Of a stretch of 64,000 nt of DNA, positions 34,636 to 43,600 are shown in pieces. Position 1 is the stretch's first letter; every line of letters starts with the position of its first letter. The stretch spans positions 310,001 through 374,000 of the forward strand of contig CAKPXP010000001.1 in the NCBI GenBank assembly GCA_934202005.1. The letters are read 5' to 3'. The position numbers were made by a program, and so were the translations under genes. This DNA comes from an uncultured Selenomonas sp. (GTDB taxonomy: Bacteria; Bacillota; Negativicutes; Selenomonadales; Selenomonadaceae). A model generated the notes under the pieces. That model was not told the origin of the DNA. It saw nothing but the letters and a program-made list of their open reading frames with translations, and searched no databases.

Positions 34636-35109
34636 ATGATTGTTGGCACGATGGAGGCCGCGGAACAGGGGTATGTGGAGTTTCCGCCCATCCTGCGCGA
34701 GGCGCTGGCGTTTTTGCGAGCGCATGATTTCAAGAAGATGGCCGATGGCCATTATCCCATTCGCGGTGAGCAGTGCTATGCGAATCTCGATCGCTACACG
34801 ACGCGGGCGGCAGATGCTTGTTTTCCTGAGACGCACCAGCGTTTCGTCGATATCCAGTATCTCGTCGAGGGGGAGGAGTATCTTGGCTGGTGTCCGCTGA
34901 GTCCTGAGCTCTCGGTGCGCACGCCCTATGATGCGGCGCGCGACGTCACGTTTTATGAGCGGCTCGTCCCGGAGAGCAACCTCGTGCTGCTGCCCGGGAG
35001 TTTCGCCGTGCTCTTCCCGGAGGATGTGCATCGTCCGCAGGTGGCGACGGAGGACGGGCCTGCGCCAGTGACAAAGGTCGTTGTCAAGATTTCCACGGAG
35101 CTGCTCTGA
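34636..35109 (+). CDS. YhcH/YjgK/YiaL family protein (DUF386)
   Basis: A 157-residue cupin-type protein. PILREALAFLRAHDF, GKHxI-like DGHYPIRGEQCYANLDRY, THQRFVDIQYLVEGEEYLGW and GSFAVLFPEDVHRPQV follow the YhcH/EbgC family, with histidines that could bind a metal. Members act on sugar acids or sialic acid breakdown products, but the substrate is unknown. It has its own possible promoter and palindrome. No sugar genes are adjacent. Its start is ATG 34636, after GAGGAAGAGGGG. Confidence 0.85.
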   Translation: MIVGTMEAAEQGYVEFPPILREALAFLRAHDFKKMADGHYPIRGEQCYANLDRYTTRAADACFPETHQRFVDIQYLVEGEEYLGWCPLSPELSVRTPYDAARDVTFYERLVPESNLVLLPGSFAVLFPEDVHRPQVATEDGPAPVTKVVVKISTELL

Positions 35110-35204
35110 CACGCTTGCGGGCGTTTTGCCCGCTGCGCCAATGACAACCCGGTCGGAGTTTCATGGAGAGATAGAGCTATACGAGGCAGGAGGAATTATT
35201 ACCC

Positions 35205-38200
35205 ATGACGGTGAGAAGACTTTTCGTAGAAAAAAGACAGGGATTCTTCGACATCCCCGCGCAGCAGCTTTGCGACGACCTGACGGAGACGTTCCGCCTC
35301 ACAGGCCTCAAGGCCGTGCGCATCATCAACCGCTATGATATCGAGGGACTCAGCGACGAGGAGTACGAAAAGGTGAAATCCGTCGTCTTCTCCGAGCCGC
35401 CCGTCGACGTCGTCTATGAGGAGAAGCTGCCGCATTTCCCCAATTCGCGCGTGTTCGCGATGGAGTACCTGCCCGGGCAGTACGATGTGACGGCAGACTC
35501 GGCGGCGCAGTGCGTGCAGCTCGTGACGGCTAAGGAGCGCCCCGAGATCCGCACGGCGCGCGTCATCGTCATCGTCGGCGATGTGGATCGCGAGACTTTT
35601 GACGAGATCAAGGCGTACTGCATCAACAAGGTCGAGAGCCGTGAGGCCTCCCTCGAGAAGCCCGCGTCTCTCGAGATGAAGATGACGCCGCCCGCGGACG
35701 TCAAGGTGCTCGAGCAGTTCAACGGTCTCGACGATGCCGGACTGCAGGCGTTCATGGACGAGATGGGCTTCGCCATGAGCTTCGAGGATCTGAAGTTCTG
35801 CCAGACGTATTTCCGCGACACGGAGCACCGCGCGCCGACGGTCACGGAGCTGCGCGTCATCGATACCTACTGGTCCGACCACTGCCGCCACACGACGTTC
35901 ACGACGGCCGTCGACATGGTGGATATCGAGGACGGCTATTTCAGCCCGGCGCTGCAGGCCGCGTACAATCAGTACCTCAAGGATCGCGACAGCGTCTATG
36001 GAGAGACGACGACGCGCGAGGTCACGCTCATGGATCTCGCGGTCATCGGCATGAAGGAGCTCCGCAAGGAGGGCCTGCTCGAGGATCTCGACAAATCGGA
36101 GGAGATCAACGCTTGCAGCATCGAGATCAAGGCGGACATCGGCGGCAAGCAGGAAGACTGGTTCGTGATGTTCAAGAACGAGACGCACAACCATCCGACG
36201 GAGATCGAGCCGTTCGGCGGCGCGGCGACCTGCCTCGGCGGCGCCATCCGCGATCCGCTCTCCGGGCGTTCCTATGTCTATCAGGCCATGCGCGTGACGG
36301 GCGCCGCGGATCCGCGCCGTCCGCTCTCTGAGACGCTGCCCGGCAAGCTGCCGCAGAAGAAGATCACGCTCGGCGCTGCCGCAGGCTACAGCTCCTATGG
36401 CAACCAGATCGGTCTCGCGACGGGGCAGGTGCAGGAGGTCTACCACGAGGGCTACATGGCGAAGCGCATGGAGATCGGCGCCGTCATCGCCGCCGCGCCG
36501 AAGGAGAACGTCGTGCGCGAGCGGCCGGCGGCTGGCGACATCATCGTGCTCGTCGGCGGACGCACGGGCCGCGACGGCTGCGGCGGCGCGACGGGCTCGT
36601 CGAAGGAGCACACGGAGGAGTCCCTCACGAGCTGCGGTGCGGAGGTCCAGAAGGGCAATCCGCCGACGGAACGCAAGATCCAGCGCCTGTTCCGCAATCC
36701 CACTGTCTCGCGCATGATCAAGCGCTGCAATGACTTCGGCGCGGGCGGCGTCTCCGTCGCCATCGGCGAGCTCGCCGACGGCCTCATCATCGACCTCGAT
36801 GCCGTGAAGAAGAAATACGAGGGCCTCGACGGCACGGAGCTCGCCATCTCCGAGTCGCAGGAGCGCATGGCCGTCGTGCTCGATCCAAAGGATCTCGCGG
36901 CGTTCACCAAATACGCAGACGAGGAGAATCTCGAGGCGACGCAGGTCGCCGTCGTGACGGAGGAGCCGCGTCTCATCATGAAATGGCGCGGCGCGCCCAT
37001 CGTGCAGATGAACCGCTCGTTCCTCGATACGAACGGCGTGCGCCAGCATGTCACGGCGAAAATTGCCGCGCCGGATGAGAGCAAGCGCTATCTTGCGTCC
37101 ATGACGCCTGAGGCAGCGGCGCAGGGCAGCGACATCGAGAAAGCCTGGCTCGCGAACCTCACAAACCTCAACGTCTGCAGTCAGAAGGGACTCGCGGAGC
37201 GGTTCGACTCGACGATCGGCGGCAATACGGTGCTCATGCCGTTCGGCGGCAAGACGCAGCTCGCGCCGCAGGAGGGCATGGTGGCGAAGCTGCCCGTGCT
37301 CGGTGCGGAGACGACGACGGCGACGGCGATGACGTTCGGCCTCAATCCGTACTTCACGGAGTGGAGTCCGTTCCACGGCTCCGTTTACTCCGTCGTCGAG
37401 GCGGCGGCGAAGATGGTCGCGCTCGGCGGTCGCGCGGACAAGATCCGTCTGACGTTCCAGGAGTATTTCGAGAGCCTCGGCAAGGATCCGGAGAAATGGG
37501 GCAACCCGTTCGCCGCGCTGCTCGGTGCGCTCTGGGCGCAGCACCAGTTGAAGATTCCCGCCATCGGCGGCAAGGACTCGATGTCCGGCACGTTCGAGCA
37601 CATCCATGTCCCGCCGACGCTCGCGGCGTTCGCCGTTGACGTGTTGCCGGCGGACCGCGCCGTCTCGGCGGAGTTCAAGTACGCGGACAACAAGGTCTAC
37701 GCGGTGCCCTGCCGCAAGGACAAGATGGATCTGCCGGTCTTCGACCAGCTCAACAAGAACTTCGCGAAGATCAGCGCGCTCACAGCCGCGAAGAAGGTCT
37801 TCTCGGCGCGCAGCGTCGGTATGGGCGGCATCGCAGCCGCGATCACGAAGCTCTGCATCGGCAATATGGTCGGCTTCAAATTCACGAAGCAGGTCACGCG
37901 CGAGGAGCTGTTCTGCCCGGACTACGGCACGATCCTCCTCGAGGTCGCGGCCGGCTCCGACATCGAGCAGCAGCTCGCTGGCACCGGCTGCTATGAGCTC
38001 GGTGTCACGACGGCCGTGCCGAGCATCGTCTGCGGCAACGTCGTCGTGAGTCTCAAGGAGGCCGTCGAGGCTTACACGAAGCCGCTCGAGAAGATTTTCC
38101 CGACGCAGGTGAGCCGCAAGGCGAAGGATACGGCCGTCTGGCGCCCCTATGAGGCGGGCAATGCCATCAAGGGCACGAAGAAGCTCGCGCGGCCGCGCGT

Positions 38201-38987
38201 CTTCATCCCCGTGTTTCCCGGCACGAACTGCGAATACGATTCCGCGCGCGCCTGGGAGCGCGCGGGCGCGGAGGCGGAGACGCTCATCGTGCGCAACCTC
38301 ACGCCGCAGGCTGTCGAGGAGACGGTCGACGCCATCGTCAAGGGCATCCAGCAGGCACAGATCATCATGCTGCCGGGCGGTTTCTCCGGCGGCGATGAGC
38401 CGGATGGCTCCGGCAAGTTCATCGCAGCGATGTTCCGCCATCCGCGCATCGCGGAGGAGGTCATGCGCCTTTTGAGCCATCGCGACGGCCTCATGCTCGG
38501 CATCTGCAACGGCTTCCAGGCGCTCATCAAGCTCGGTCTCGTGCCGTACGGCGAGATCCGCGACCTCACGGACAGCTCGCCGACGCTCACGCACAACACG
38601 CTCGGCCGCCACGTCTCCTGCATGGTCACGACGCGCGTCGCCTCGAATCTCTCGCCGTGGTTCAACAACGTCAAGGTCGGCGACGTCCACCGTATCGCTG
38701 TCTCGCATGGCGAGGGCCGCTTCGTCGCGGATCAGGAAATCATCGCGAAGCTCCGCATGCGCGGCCAGATCGCGACGCAGTACGTCGACGATGACGGCAA
38801 GCCGTCGATGCAGATTCCGTTCAACCCGAACGGCTCCGTCAACGCCATCGAGGGCATCACGAGCCCGGACGGCCGCGTGCTCGGCAAGATGGGCCATTCG
38901 GAGCGCATCGGCGAGGATATCGCCAAAAATGTCCCGGGCGACAAAGATCAGCAGCTCTTCGAGGCTGGCGTCGCCTACTATAAATAA
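35205..38987 (+). CDS. purL: Phosphoribosylformylglycinamidine synthase, single-chain PurL
   Basis: A 1260-residue enzyme that makes FGAM from FGAR, glutamine and ATP in purine synthesis. An N-terminal PurS-like domain and linker precede TYWSDHCRHTTF (about residue 224). The two AIRS-like halves carry KNETHNHPTEIEPFGGAATC and GGNTVLMPFGGK, with GGKDSMSGTF. The C-terminal glutaminase has FPGTNCEYDSARAW, PGGFSGGDEPDGSGK and the catalytic GICNGFQAL. This long form is shared by proteobacteria and several Clostridia. AGGAGG precedes ATG 35205. It stands alone, without other pur genes. Confidence 0.96.
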   Translation: MTVRRLFVEKRQGFFDIPAQQLCDDLTETFRLTGLKAVRIINRYDIEGLSDEEYEKVKSVVFSEPPVDVVYEEKLPHFPNSRVFAMEYLPGQYDVTADSAAQCVQLVTAKERPEIRTARVIVIVGDVDRETFDEIKAYCINKVESREASLEKPASLEMKMTPPADVKVLEQFNGLDDAGLQAFMDEMGFAMSFEDLKFCQTYFRDTEHRAPTVTELRVIDTYWSDHCRHTTFTTAVDMVDIEDGYFSPALQAAYNQYLKDRDSVYGETTTREVTLMDLAVIGMKELRKEGLLEDLDKSEEINACSIEIKADIGGKQEDWFVMFKNETHNHPTEIEPFGGAATCLGGAIRDPLSGRSYVYQAMRVTGAADPRRPLSETLPGKLPQKKITLGAAAGYSSYGNQIGLATGQVQEVYHEGYMAKRMEIGAVIAAAPKENVVRERPAAGDIIVLVGGRTGRDGCGGATGSSKEHTEESLTSCGAEVQKGNPPTERKIQRLFRNPTVSRMIKRCNDFGAGGVSVAIGELADGLIIDLDAVKKKYEGLDGTELAISESQERMAVVLDPKDLAAFTKYADEENLEATQVAVVTEEPRLIMKWRGAPIVQMNRSFLDTNGVRQHVTAKIAAPDESKRYLASMTPEAAAQGSDIEKAWLANLTNLNVCSQKGLAERFDSTIGGNTVLMPFGGKTQLAPQEGMVAKLPVLGAETTTATAMTFGLNPYFTEWSPFHGSVYSVVEAAAKMVALGGRADKIRLTFQEYFESLGKDPEKWGNPFAALLGALWAQHQLKIPAIGGKDSMSGTFEHIHVPPTLAAFAVDVLPADRAVSAEFKYADNKVYAVPCRKDKMDLPVFDQLNKNFAKISALTAAKKVFSARSVGMGGIAAAITKLCIGNMVGFKFTKQVTREELFCPDYGTILLEVAAGSDIEQQLAGTGCYELGVTTAVPSIVCGNVVVSLKEAVEAYTKPLEKIFPTQVSRKAKDTAVWRPYEAGNAIKGTKKLARPRVFIPVFPGTNCEYDSARAWERAGAEAETLIVRNLTPQAVEETVDAIVKGIQQAQIIMLPGGFSGGDEPDGSGKFIAAMFRHPRIAEEVMRLLSHRDGLMLGICNGFQALIKLGLVPYGEIRDLTDSSPTLTHNTLGRHVSCMVTTRVASNLSPWFNNVKVGDVHRIAVSHGEGRFVADQEIIAKLRMRGQIATQYVDDDGKPSMQIPFNPNGSVNAIEGITSPDGRVLGKMGHSERIGEDIAKNVPGDKDQQLFEAGVAYYK

Positions 38988-39003
38988 GCATCAGGAAGAG
39001 AGA

Positions 39004-39037
39004 AGGCTCTGCACGGCAGTCCGTGCGGGGCTTTTTC
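39004..39037 (+). terminator. Terminator after purL
   Basis: GGCTCTGCACGG pairs with CCGTGCGGGGCT (with G-T pairs) around CAGT, followed by TTTTTCTC. Confidence 0.75.
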
Positions 39038-39136
39038 TCAACAGAGATTTCATGTCGAAGCGGCCGCTTTTCTGATGGCGCGCCGCTCATACAGCGGCTT
39101 CGTCCAGGCGTTCTGCGGCCCGCTGGAAGAAATGCG

Positions 39137-39301
39137 TAAGGAACCGCTGATTAAATGAGGTGCTCTGAATTTGCGTAGATGCGCTGTATCTCTCTAGGAG
39201 ACAAACCGGAGGCGTAGCAGAGCTACGCTGAGGATTGTAGGGCGACGAGAGGACAGTGCAGATATGCAAAGGCAGGGTGCCGAATTAATCAGTGATTCCT
39301 A
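39137..39301. mobile_element. MITE-like element with terminal inverted repeats
   Basis: The left end AAGGAACCGCTGATTAA (39138-39154) is an imperfect inverted repeat of the right end TTAATCAGTGATTCCT (39285-39300). A central perfect hairpin GCGTAGC-AGA-GCTACGC lies at 39212-39228. Length is about 165 bases, with no coding capacity. Partial copies of the end are seen at 4.2, 34.5 and 48.9 kb. It fills most of the 332-base gap between purL and the next gene; the rest (39038-39136) holds only a GCCGCT/AGCGGC hairpin. Confidence 0.7.
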
Positions 39302-39319
39302 AAGAGGAGGAGATTTCCT

Positions 39320-39601
39320 ATGAAAAAACTGACCATGATCGTCATGCAGGGCTGCCCCTACTGCGCGGCAGCGAAGAGGGCCATCAAAGAGCTCAAGGCA
39401 GAGCAGGCGGCATACGCACCGCTCACGGTGGAAGAGATTGAGGACGGCAGCGCGGCGGCGCAGGCATATGGGAAAGATTACTACTATGTGCCGAGCGTCT
39501 TCATCGAGGGGGAGAAGTGCTTCGAGGCCCAGCCCGGCCAGTCAGATGAGAGTATCAAGCAGGCAGTGGCCCGTGCGTTTGACCGGGCGCTGGAGGCGTG
39601 A
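39320..39601 (+). CDS. Glutaredoxin-like thiol oxidoreductase
   Basis: A 93-residue thioredoxin-fold protein with CPYC at residues 12-15 and a cis-proline in YYYVPSVFIEG. The GPSH/GDC motif normal for glutathione binding is not clear, so the reducing partner is unknown. It probably reduces disulfides in the cytoplasm. AGGAGGAG lies upstream of ATG 39320, just after the MITE-like element. Confidence 0.85.
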   Translation: MKKLTMIVMQGCPYCAAAKRAIKELKAEQAAYAPLTVEEIEDGSAAAQAYGKDYYYVPSVFIEGEKCFEAQPGQSDESIKQAVARAFDRALEA

Positions 39602-39644
39602 ATCGGCAACGGCGGAAAAAATCAAGATTTCCCTTTTTGACCTA

Positions 39645-39672
39645 TTGACATTTTGACTAATGTGAGTACAAT
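39645..39672 (+). promoter_or_regulatory. Promoter of the second hsp20 with TTGAC direct repeats
   Basis: TTGACA (39645-39650), 16 bases, TACAAT (39667-39672). TTGAC occurs three times with an 8-base period (39637, 39645, 39653) across the -35 box, which could be a repressor site. The CtsR box has a 10-base period, so it is not a standard CtsR site. Confidence 0.7.
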
Positions 39673-39808
39673 AGAAGATGTAGAGAGGAAAGGGGAACGG
39701 CCAAGGGGGTCAGGCCTCCGGACGAACCTCTGGACGCTCGAGTATCGAATGGTTTGAAGTTCCGGTTCCTGCAGCAAGGAATCGGCAAGACTCAGAAAGG
39801 GGATCTTG

Positions 39809-40255
39809 ATGATGTTTGGTTTGGTTCCATTTGTCTCGCACAAAGATCTTGAGAAAGAAGATAACCTCTTCGATCGCTTTCTGAATGTCTTTGACGAACC
39901 GTTTATGGACAACTTCCGTATGCCGGAGTTCAAGGTGGATGTCAAGGACAATAAGGACAGCTACGACCTGACGGCTGAGCTGCCGGGGTTCAAGAAGGAA
40001 GATATCTCCCTCACGTATGACAATAACTATCTGACCATCGCGACGAAGCACGCAGACAGCAAGGACGAGAAGGATGAGAAGGGCAACTTCGTTCGCCGTG
40101 AGCGCAGCACAAGCAGCATGAGCCGCAGCTTCTACATCGACAATATTGATGAAGCGGGCTGCACGGCCGACTACAAGGACGGCATCCTCTCGGTGCACAT
40201 GCCGAAGAAGGCCGTGACGGAGCATACGGGTCACACCATCGCCATCGGCGCGTGA
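39809..40255 (+). CDS. Small heat-shock protein, Hsp20/alpha-crystallin family (second copy)
   Basis: A 148-residue Hsp20. The alpha-crystallin domain (about 40-140) has DSYDLTAELPGFKKEDISL, a RRERSTSSMSRSFYIDNID segment and DGILSVHMPKK. The C-terminal HTIAIGA holds the IxI anchor that the first Hsp20 lacks. TTG 39806 and ATG 39812 are other starts; AAAGGGG is 6 bases before 39809. A leader of about 130 bases with several possible hairpins precedes it, quite unlike the short leader of the 11.7 kb copy. Confidence 0.93.
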   Translation: MMFGLVPFVSHKDLEKEDNLFDRFLNVFDEPFMDNFRMPEFKVDVKDNKDSYDLTAELPGFKKEDISLTYDNNYLTIATKHADSKDEKDEKGNFVRRERSTSSMSRSFYIDNIDEAGCTADYKDGILSVHMPKKAVTEHTGHTIAIGA

Positions 40256-40339
40256 GTCGTTAGGGCTTGACAAACCAAACACCGGCTGGCCGCCCCTCGG
40301 GCGGCTGCCGGCCTGGCTACCTATAAGAAGCGCTTCCAG

Positions 40340-40374
40340 GCAGGGGCGGCATCAGAGGATGCCGCCCCTGCTTT
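40340..40374 (+). terminator. Terminator after the second hsp20
   Basis: GCAGGGGCGGCATC (40340-40353) pairs perfectly with GATGCCGCCCCTGC (40358-40371), then TTTGTG. Another perfect hairpin, GCCGCCC/GGGCGGC, lies just upstream (about 40289-40306). Confidence 0.8.
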
Positions 40375-40398
40375 GTGCGTTCGGGGAAGCATCGATTC

Positions 40399-40427
40399 TT
40401 GACTTTTGTAGAGGTAACGCCTACGAT
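40399..40427 (+). promoter_or_regulatory. Promoter of the flavin reductase gene
   Basis: TTGACT (40399-40404), 17 bases, TACGAT (40422-40427). Confidence 0.65.
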
Positions 40428-40508
40428 AAATGCAATGAAGGTTTCATGGTGGCGCGCGCGGAAGAGAAGCGCGAGAGAATCAGGTATTCTGGAAAGGAAG
40501 GCGTGGCA

Positions 40509-41066
40509 ATGAGCAAGGAATTCGCACAGAAAGAGGCATGCATCGTACCGGAGGGCGTCTTCGTCATCGGTACGTATGACGCGGCAGGCGTGCCGAATGC
40601 GATGAATGCCGCCTGGGGCAGCCAGTCGGATTACGGCGAGGTGACGTTCTACCTCGCGAAGCACAAGACGACGGAGAACATCAAGGCGACGGGCGCGTTC
40701 ACCGTGGCCTTCGCGACGAAGGATACGGTGGAGATTGCGGATTATTTCGGCGTGGAGACGGGCGGCCGTGTCAACAAGATGGAAAAGGCCGGCTGCCATG
40801 TGCATAGAAGCGCTCATGTCAACGCGCCGATCATTGAGGAGTTTCCCGTGACGCTGGAGTGCGAGGTCAAGAGCTATGACGATGAGACCGGCATCCTCGT
40901 CGGGAGGATCGTCGCGGAGCAGGCGGACGAGGCCGTGCTCACGAACGGCAGCGTGGACTACAACAAGCTGCAGCCCATCATCTTTGATATCAGCACGAAG
41001 ACGTACCGCGTCATCGGTCCAGTCGTCGGCAGAGCGTTTCACGATGGTCTAAAGCTGAAAAAATAA
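40509..41066 (+). CDS. Flavin reductase-like (FMN-binding split-barrel) protein
   Basis: A 185-residue protein of the flavoredoxin/flavin reductase family. GVFVIGTYDAAGVPNAMNAAWGSQ and the KHKTTENIKATGAFTVAFAT segment form the FMN pocket; SAHVNAPIIEEFPVTLECEV is typical of the family. It probably transfers electrons through FMN. The frame is open from 40359, but AAGGAAG at 40494-40500 and the family start favour ATG 40509. It has its own promoter and no clear partner. Confidence 0.85.
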   Translation: MSKEFAQKEACIVPEGVFVIGTYDAAGVPNAMNAAWGSQSDYGEVTFYLAKHKTTENIKATGAFTVAFATKDTVEIADYFGVETGGRVNKMEKAGCHVHRSAHVNAPIIEEFPVTLECEVKSYDDETGILVGRIVAEQADEAVLTNGSVDYNKLQPIIFDISTKTYRVIGPVVGRAFHDGLKLKK

Positions 41067-41122
41067 TTCATAGGCGCAGATGTCTTGGCTGATGTCTGTT
41101 TCACAGGCGGCGGGAAAGGGAG

Positions 41123-41914
41123 ATGAGTGATATGGAGCGATACCTGGTCATCGGTGATCTGCATGGCGAGTTTTCGAGATTTCAGACGCTTTGGCGGAAG
41201 GTCGGTTTTCGCGCGGGGCAGGATTGCGCACTCTTCTTGGGCGATTATCTGGACCGCGGCTCGGGCAACGTGCAGGTGATGGATTGGGTGCTCGGGCATT
41301 TCGGCAGAGACGATATGGTGTTCCTGCGGGGGAACCATGACCAGATGCTGCTCGATGCTTGCCGCGCGGAATCGACGGCGCAGGAGGGCGATGATTGGTT
41401 TGATTCGCCAAAAGCGCTCTGGCTGGAAAACGGCGGCAGCGAAACCGATCATCAGCTCTATGCGAGCGGCAGGCGGGAGGAGCTTCTGCCCGCATGGCTG
41501 GAGGCCGTACGGAAGATGCCGCTCTGCTGGCAGGAGACGCTCAGAGGCAAGCGGTACATTTTCGCCCATGCGAGCGTCAGCCGCGATCCCTCGGTGCCGC
41601 TGACGGCGATGGCGCAGGAGGACTTCCTCTGGAGCAGGGATCTCGCGTTCCACCGAGAGGAATATCGCAGGGAGGAGATCGCTGTCATCGGTCATACACC
41701 GCTTCCCGCGCTGGGCCTCCCCGCGCGGCCGCAGGCTTTCTCCGGCGGCAGGGTGCTCATGATGGATACGGGTTCCTATCTGCCGGGAGGCTGTATCTCC
41801 TGTCTCGATTTGTTGAGCGGCGAGGTCTGGCAGTCGGATGGCACAACAGGTACCGGCGGCGCGGGCGGCAGGCTCAGGCGGGGCCTTTGTGGGTTCTTTA
41901 CGAAGCGGCGTTGA
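41123..41914 (+). CDS. Metallophosphoesterase (serine/threonine phosphatase-like)
   Basis: A 263-residue calcineurin-type phosphatase with the full motif set: GDLHGEFSRF, GDYLDRG, GNHDQMLLD, FAHASV and VIGHTPLP. This order is that of PP1/PP2A-like bacterial phosphatases and of the ApaH/PrpE group that splits dinucleotides. The substrate cannot be decided from sequence. The start ATG 41123 is followed 9 bases on by a second ATG. A Gly-rich tail precedes the stop. Confidence 0.86.
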   Translation: MSDMERYLVIGDLHGEFSRFQTLWRKVGFRAGQDCALFLGDYLDRGSGNVQVMDWVLGHFGRDDMVFLRGNHDQMLLDACRAESTAQEGDDWFDSPKALWLENGGSETDHQLYASGRREELLPAWLEAVRKMPLCWQETLRGKRYIFAHASVSRDPSVPLTAMAQEDFLWSRDLAFHREEYRREEIAVIGHTPLPALGLPARPQAFSGGRVLMMDTGSYLPGGCISCLDLLSGEVWQSDGTTGTGGAGGRLRRGLCGFFTKRR

Positions 41915-42004
41915 GACAATGTGCAATTCCTATGAGTTTGACTCATGTCTCGTATTGCTGGTTTGATGCCTGTTGCGGCCAGATGTGTCGTTTGGCTGTA
42001 GTTG

Positions 42005-42034
42005 TTGACGCAGGCTTGGACTGTTTGCTATAAT
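42005..42034 (+). promoter_or_regulatory. Promoter of tRNA-Leu
   Basis: TTGACG (42005-42010), 18 bases, TATAAT (42029-42034). The tRNA begins 43 bases later. Confidence 0.75.
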
Positions 42035-42077
42035 AGAGAAGTTCCTGCGGATTCTCTGAGGTGGCAGGACGAGACAT

Positions 42078-42162
42078 GCGGATGTGGCGGAACTGGCAGA
42101 CGCGCTGGATTTAGGATCCAGTGCCGCAAGGCGTATGGGTTCGACCCCCTTCATCCGCACCA
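42078..42162 (+). tRNA. tRNA-Leu (anticodon UAG)
   Basis: An 85-base class II tRNA with encoded CCA. The acceptor GCGGATG pairs with CATCCGC. The anticodon arm is CTGGA-TTTAGGA-TCCAG, giving anticodon TAG (reads CUN). The long variable arm TGCCGCAAGGCG and T arm GGGTTCGACCCC are as expected for leucine. Confidence 0.97.
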
Positions 42163-42253
42163 GTCGAATGTGTGACGGCAGCGTCTGCGGACGGTGCCGT
42201 TTCTTGTTTGCCCGCAGGCGGTGCGCCTCCGCGGTGCGAAAGGGGAGGTTCCT

Positions 42254-43591
42254 TTGCGCGTTCCTTTCACAGGGCGGCAGTTTTCGTCGTTCCAGGTCAT
42301 CGGACTTAGCTTTCTCGCGCTCATCGCGGCCGGGACGCTCCTGCTCATGCTGCCGTTTGCCACGCAAAGCGGCGAGGGCGCGCCGTTTTTGACGGCGCTC
42401 TTCACGACGGTGTCCGCGAGCTGCGTCACGGGGCTCACGGTGGAGAACACGGCGCTCTACTGGTCGATGTTCGGCCAGCTCGTGCTGCTCGTCCTCATCC
42501 AGGTCGGCGGGCTCGGCGTCGTGACGATGGCGGTGGCCGTGACGGTGGCCTCGGGGCGCAAGGTCGGTTTCATGCAGCGCAGTACGATGCAGGAGGCTGT
42601 GGCGGCGCCGCAGCTCGGCGGCATTGTGTTGCAGCTGCGGTTCATCCTGCTCTTCACGTTCGGCTGCGAGCTCCTCGGGGCGCTCCTGCTGCTGCCGGTG
42701 TTCGTACGGGACTACGGCTGGTGCGAGGGAGGCTGGCTCGCGCTCTTCCACGCGGTCTCGGCGTTCTGCAACGCGGGCTTCGACCTTCTCGGGGAGCGGG
42801 CGGGCGGCTCGCTCATGGCGTACGCGGCGGATCCGCTCGTGAATCTCGTCATCACCGCGCTCATCCTCGCGGGCGGCCTCGGCTTCATCACCTGGGGGGA
42901 TTTGCGCCTGCATGGCCGCCACCTCAGCCGCTGCCGCTTGCAGACGAAGATCATCCTCCTCATGACCGCCGTGCTCGTCATCGTGCCGACGGCGATTTTC
43001 TACATGCTGGAGTTTCCCGAGCTGCAGGGGGCGGCGCGGTTCTGGGCCTCGCTCTTCCAGGCGGTGACGCCGCGCACGGCGGGGTTCAATACCGTCGATA
43101 TCGAGACGATGAGCGATACAGGGAGGCTGCTGCTCGTCGCGCTCATGTTCACGGGCGGCGCGCCGGGATCGACGGCGGGCGGCATCAAGACGACGACGCT
43201 CTTCGTGCTGCTCGCGACGATGGTCTCTTCGCTGCGCCTGAAAAGGGATGTGGAGCTCACGCATCTCAGGCGGCGCATTTCCCTCGAGACCGTGCGTCGC
43301 GCGCTGACGATTTTTCTCGTCTATCTCGTGCTGCTGCTTTTTGTGACGGTCTTTATTTCCTATCATGACAGCGTGCCGCTCATGGACGCGATGGTCGAGA
43401 CGGCCTCGGCGCTCGGCACGGTCGGGCTTTCCATCGGTCTCACGGAGCATCTGAGTTCCGTCTCACAGCTCTTGCTTTGCGTACTCATGTATTTCGGCCG
43501 CATGGGCGCGCTCACGCTGATCTATGCCATGCACACGCGGCGCGAGCCGGTGCCGCGTCGCCTGCCGGAGGGCGCGGTCACAGTTGGTTGA
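42254..43591 (+). CDS. ktrB: TrkH/KtrB-family potassium uptake channel subunit
   Basis: A 445-residue membrane protein with four M1-P-M2 repeats. The filter-like segments include TTVSASCVTGLTV, VSAFCNAGFDL, AVTPRTAGFNTVD and ASALGTVGLSIG, each with the conserved glycine, and MFTGGAPGSTAGGIKTTT holds the gating loop. It moves K+ (often with Na+) across the inner membrane. GTG 42194 is in frame but has no ribosome binding site; AGGGGAGG lies 5 bases before TTG 42254, which gives the usual KtrB length. The regulatory subunit follows after 9 bases. Confidence 0.92.
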   Translation: MRVPFTGRQFSSFQVIGLSFLALIAAGTLLLMLPFATQSGEGAPFLTALFTTVSASCVTGLTVENTALYWSMFGQLVLLVLIQVGGLGVVTMAVAVTVASGRKVGFMQRSTMQEAVAAPQLGGIVLQLRFILLFTFGCELLGALLLLPVFVRDYGWCEGGWLALFHAVSAFCNAGFDLLGERAGGSLMAYAADPLVNLVITALILAGGLGFITWGDLRLHGRHLSRCRLQTKIILLMTAVLVIVPTAIFYMLEFPELQGAARFWASLFQAVTPRTAGFNTVDIETMSDTGRLLLVALMFTGGAPGSTAGGIKTTTLFVLLATMVSSLRLKRDVELTHLRRRISLETVRRALTIFLVYLVLLLFVTVFISYHDSVPLMDAMVETASALGTVGLSIGLTEHLSSVSQLLLCVLMYFGRMGALTLIYAMHTRREPVPRRLPEGAVTVG

Positions 43592-43600
43592 GGTGTTAGT

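Noticed and set aside
35199..38897. A 1232-codon open frame on the minus strand opposite purL
   Set aside because: It is a shadow produced by GC-rich third positions; the plus-strand product matches PurL over its full length and the minus frame gives an Arg/Asp/Leu-rich sequence with no family motifs.
39637..39657. CtsR operator upstream of the second hsp20
   Set aside because: CtsR sites are heptads repeating every 10 bases (GGTCAAA); the repeats here have an 8-base period.
41932..41946. Perfect palindrome ATGAGT-TTG-ACTCAT between the phosphatase gene and tRNA-Leu
   Set aside because: No T run for a terminator and no promoter in a useful position; too short and isolated to claim as an operator.
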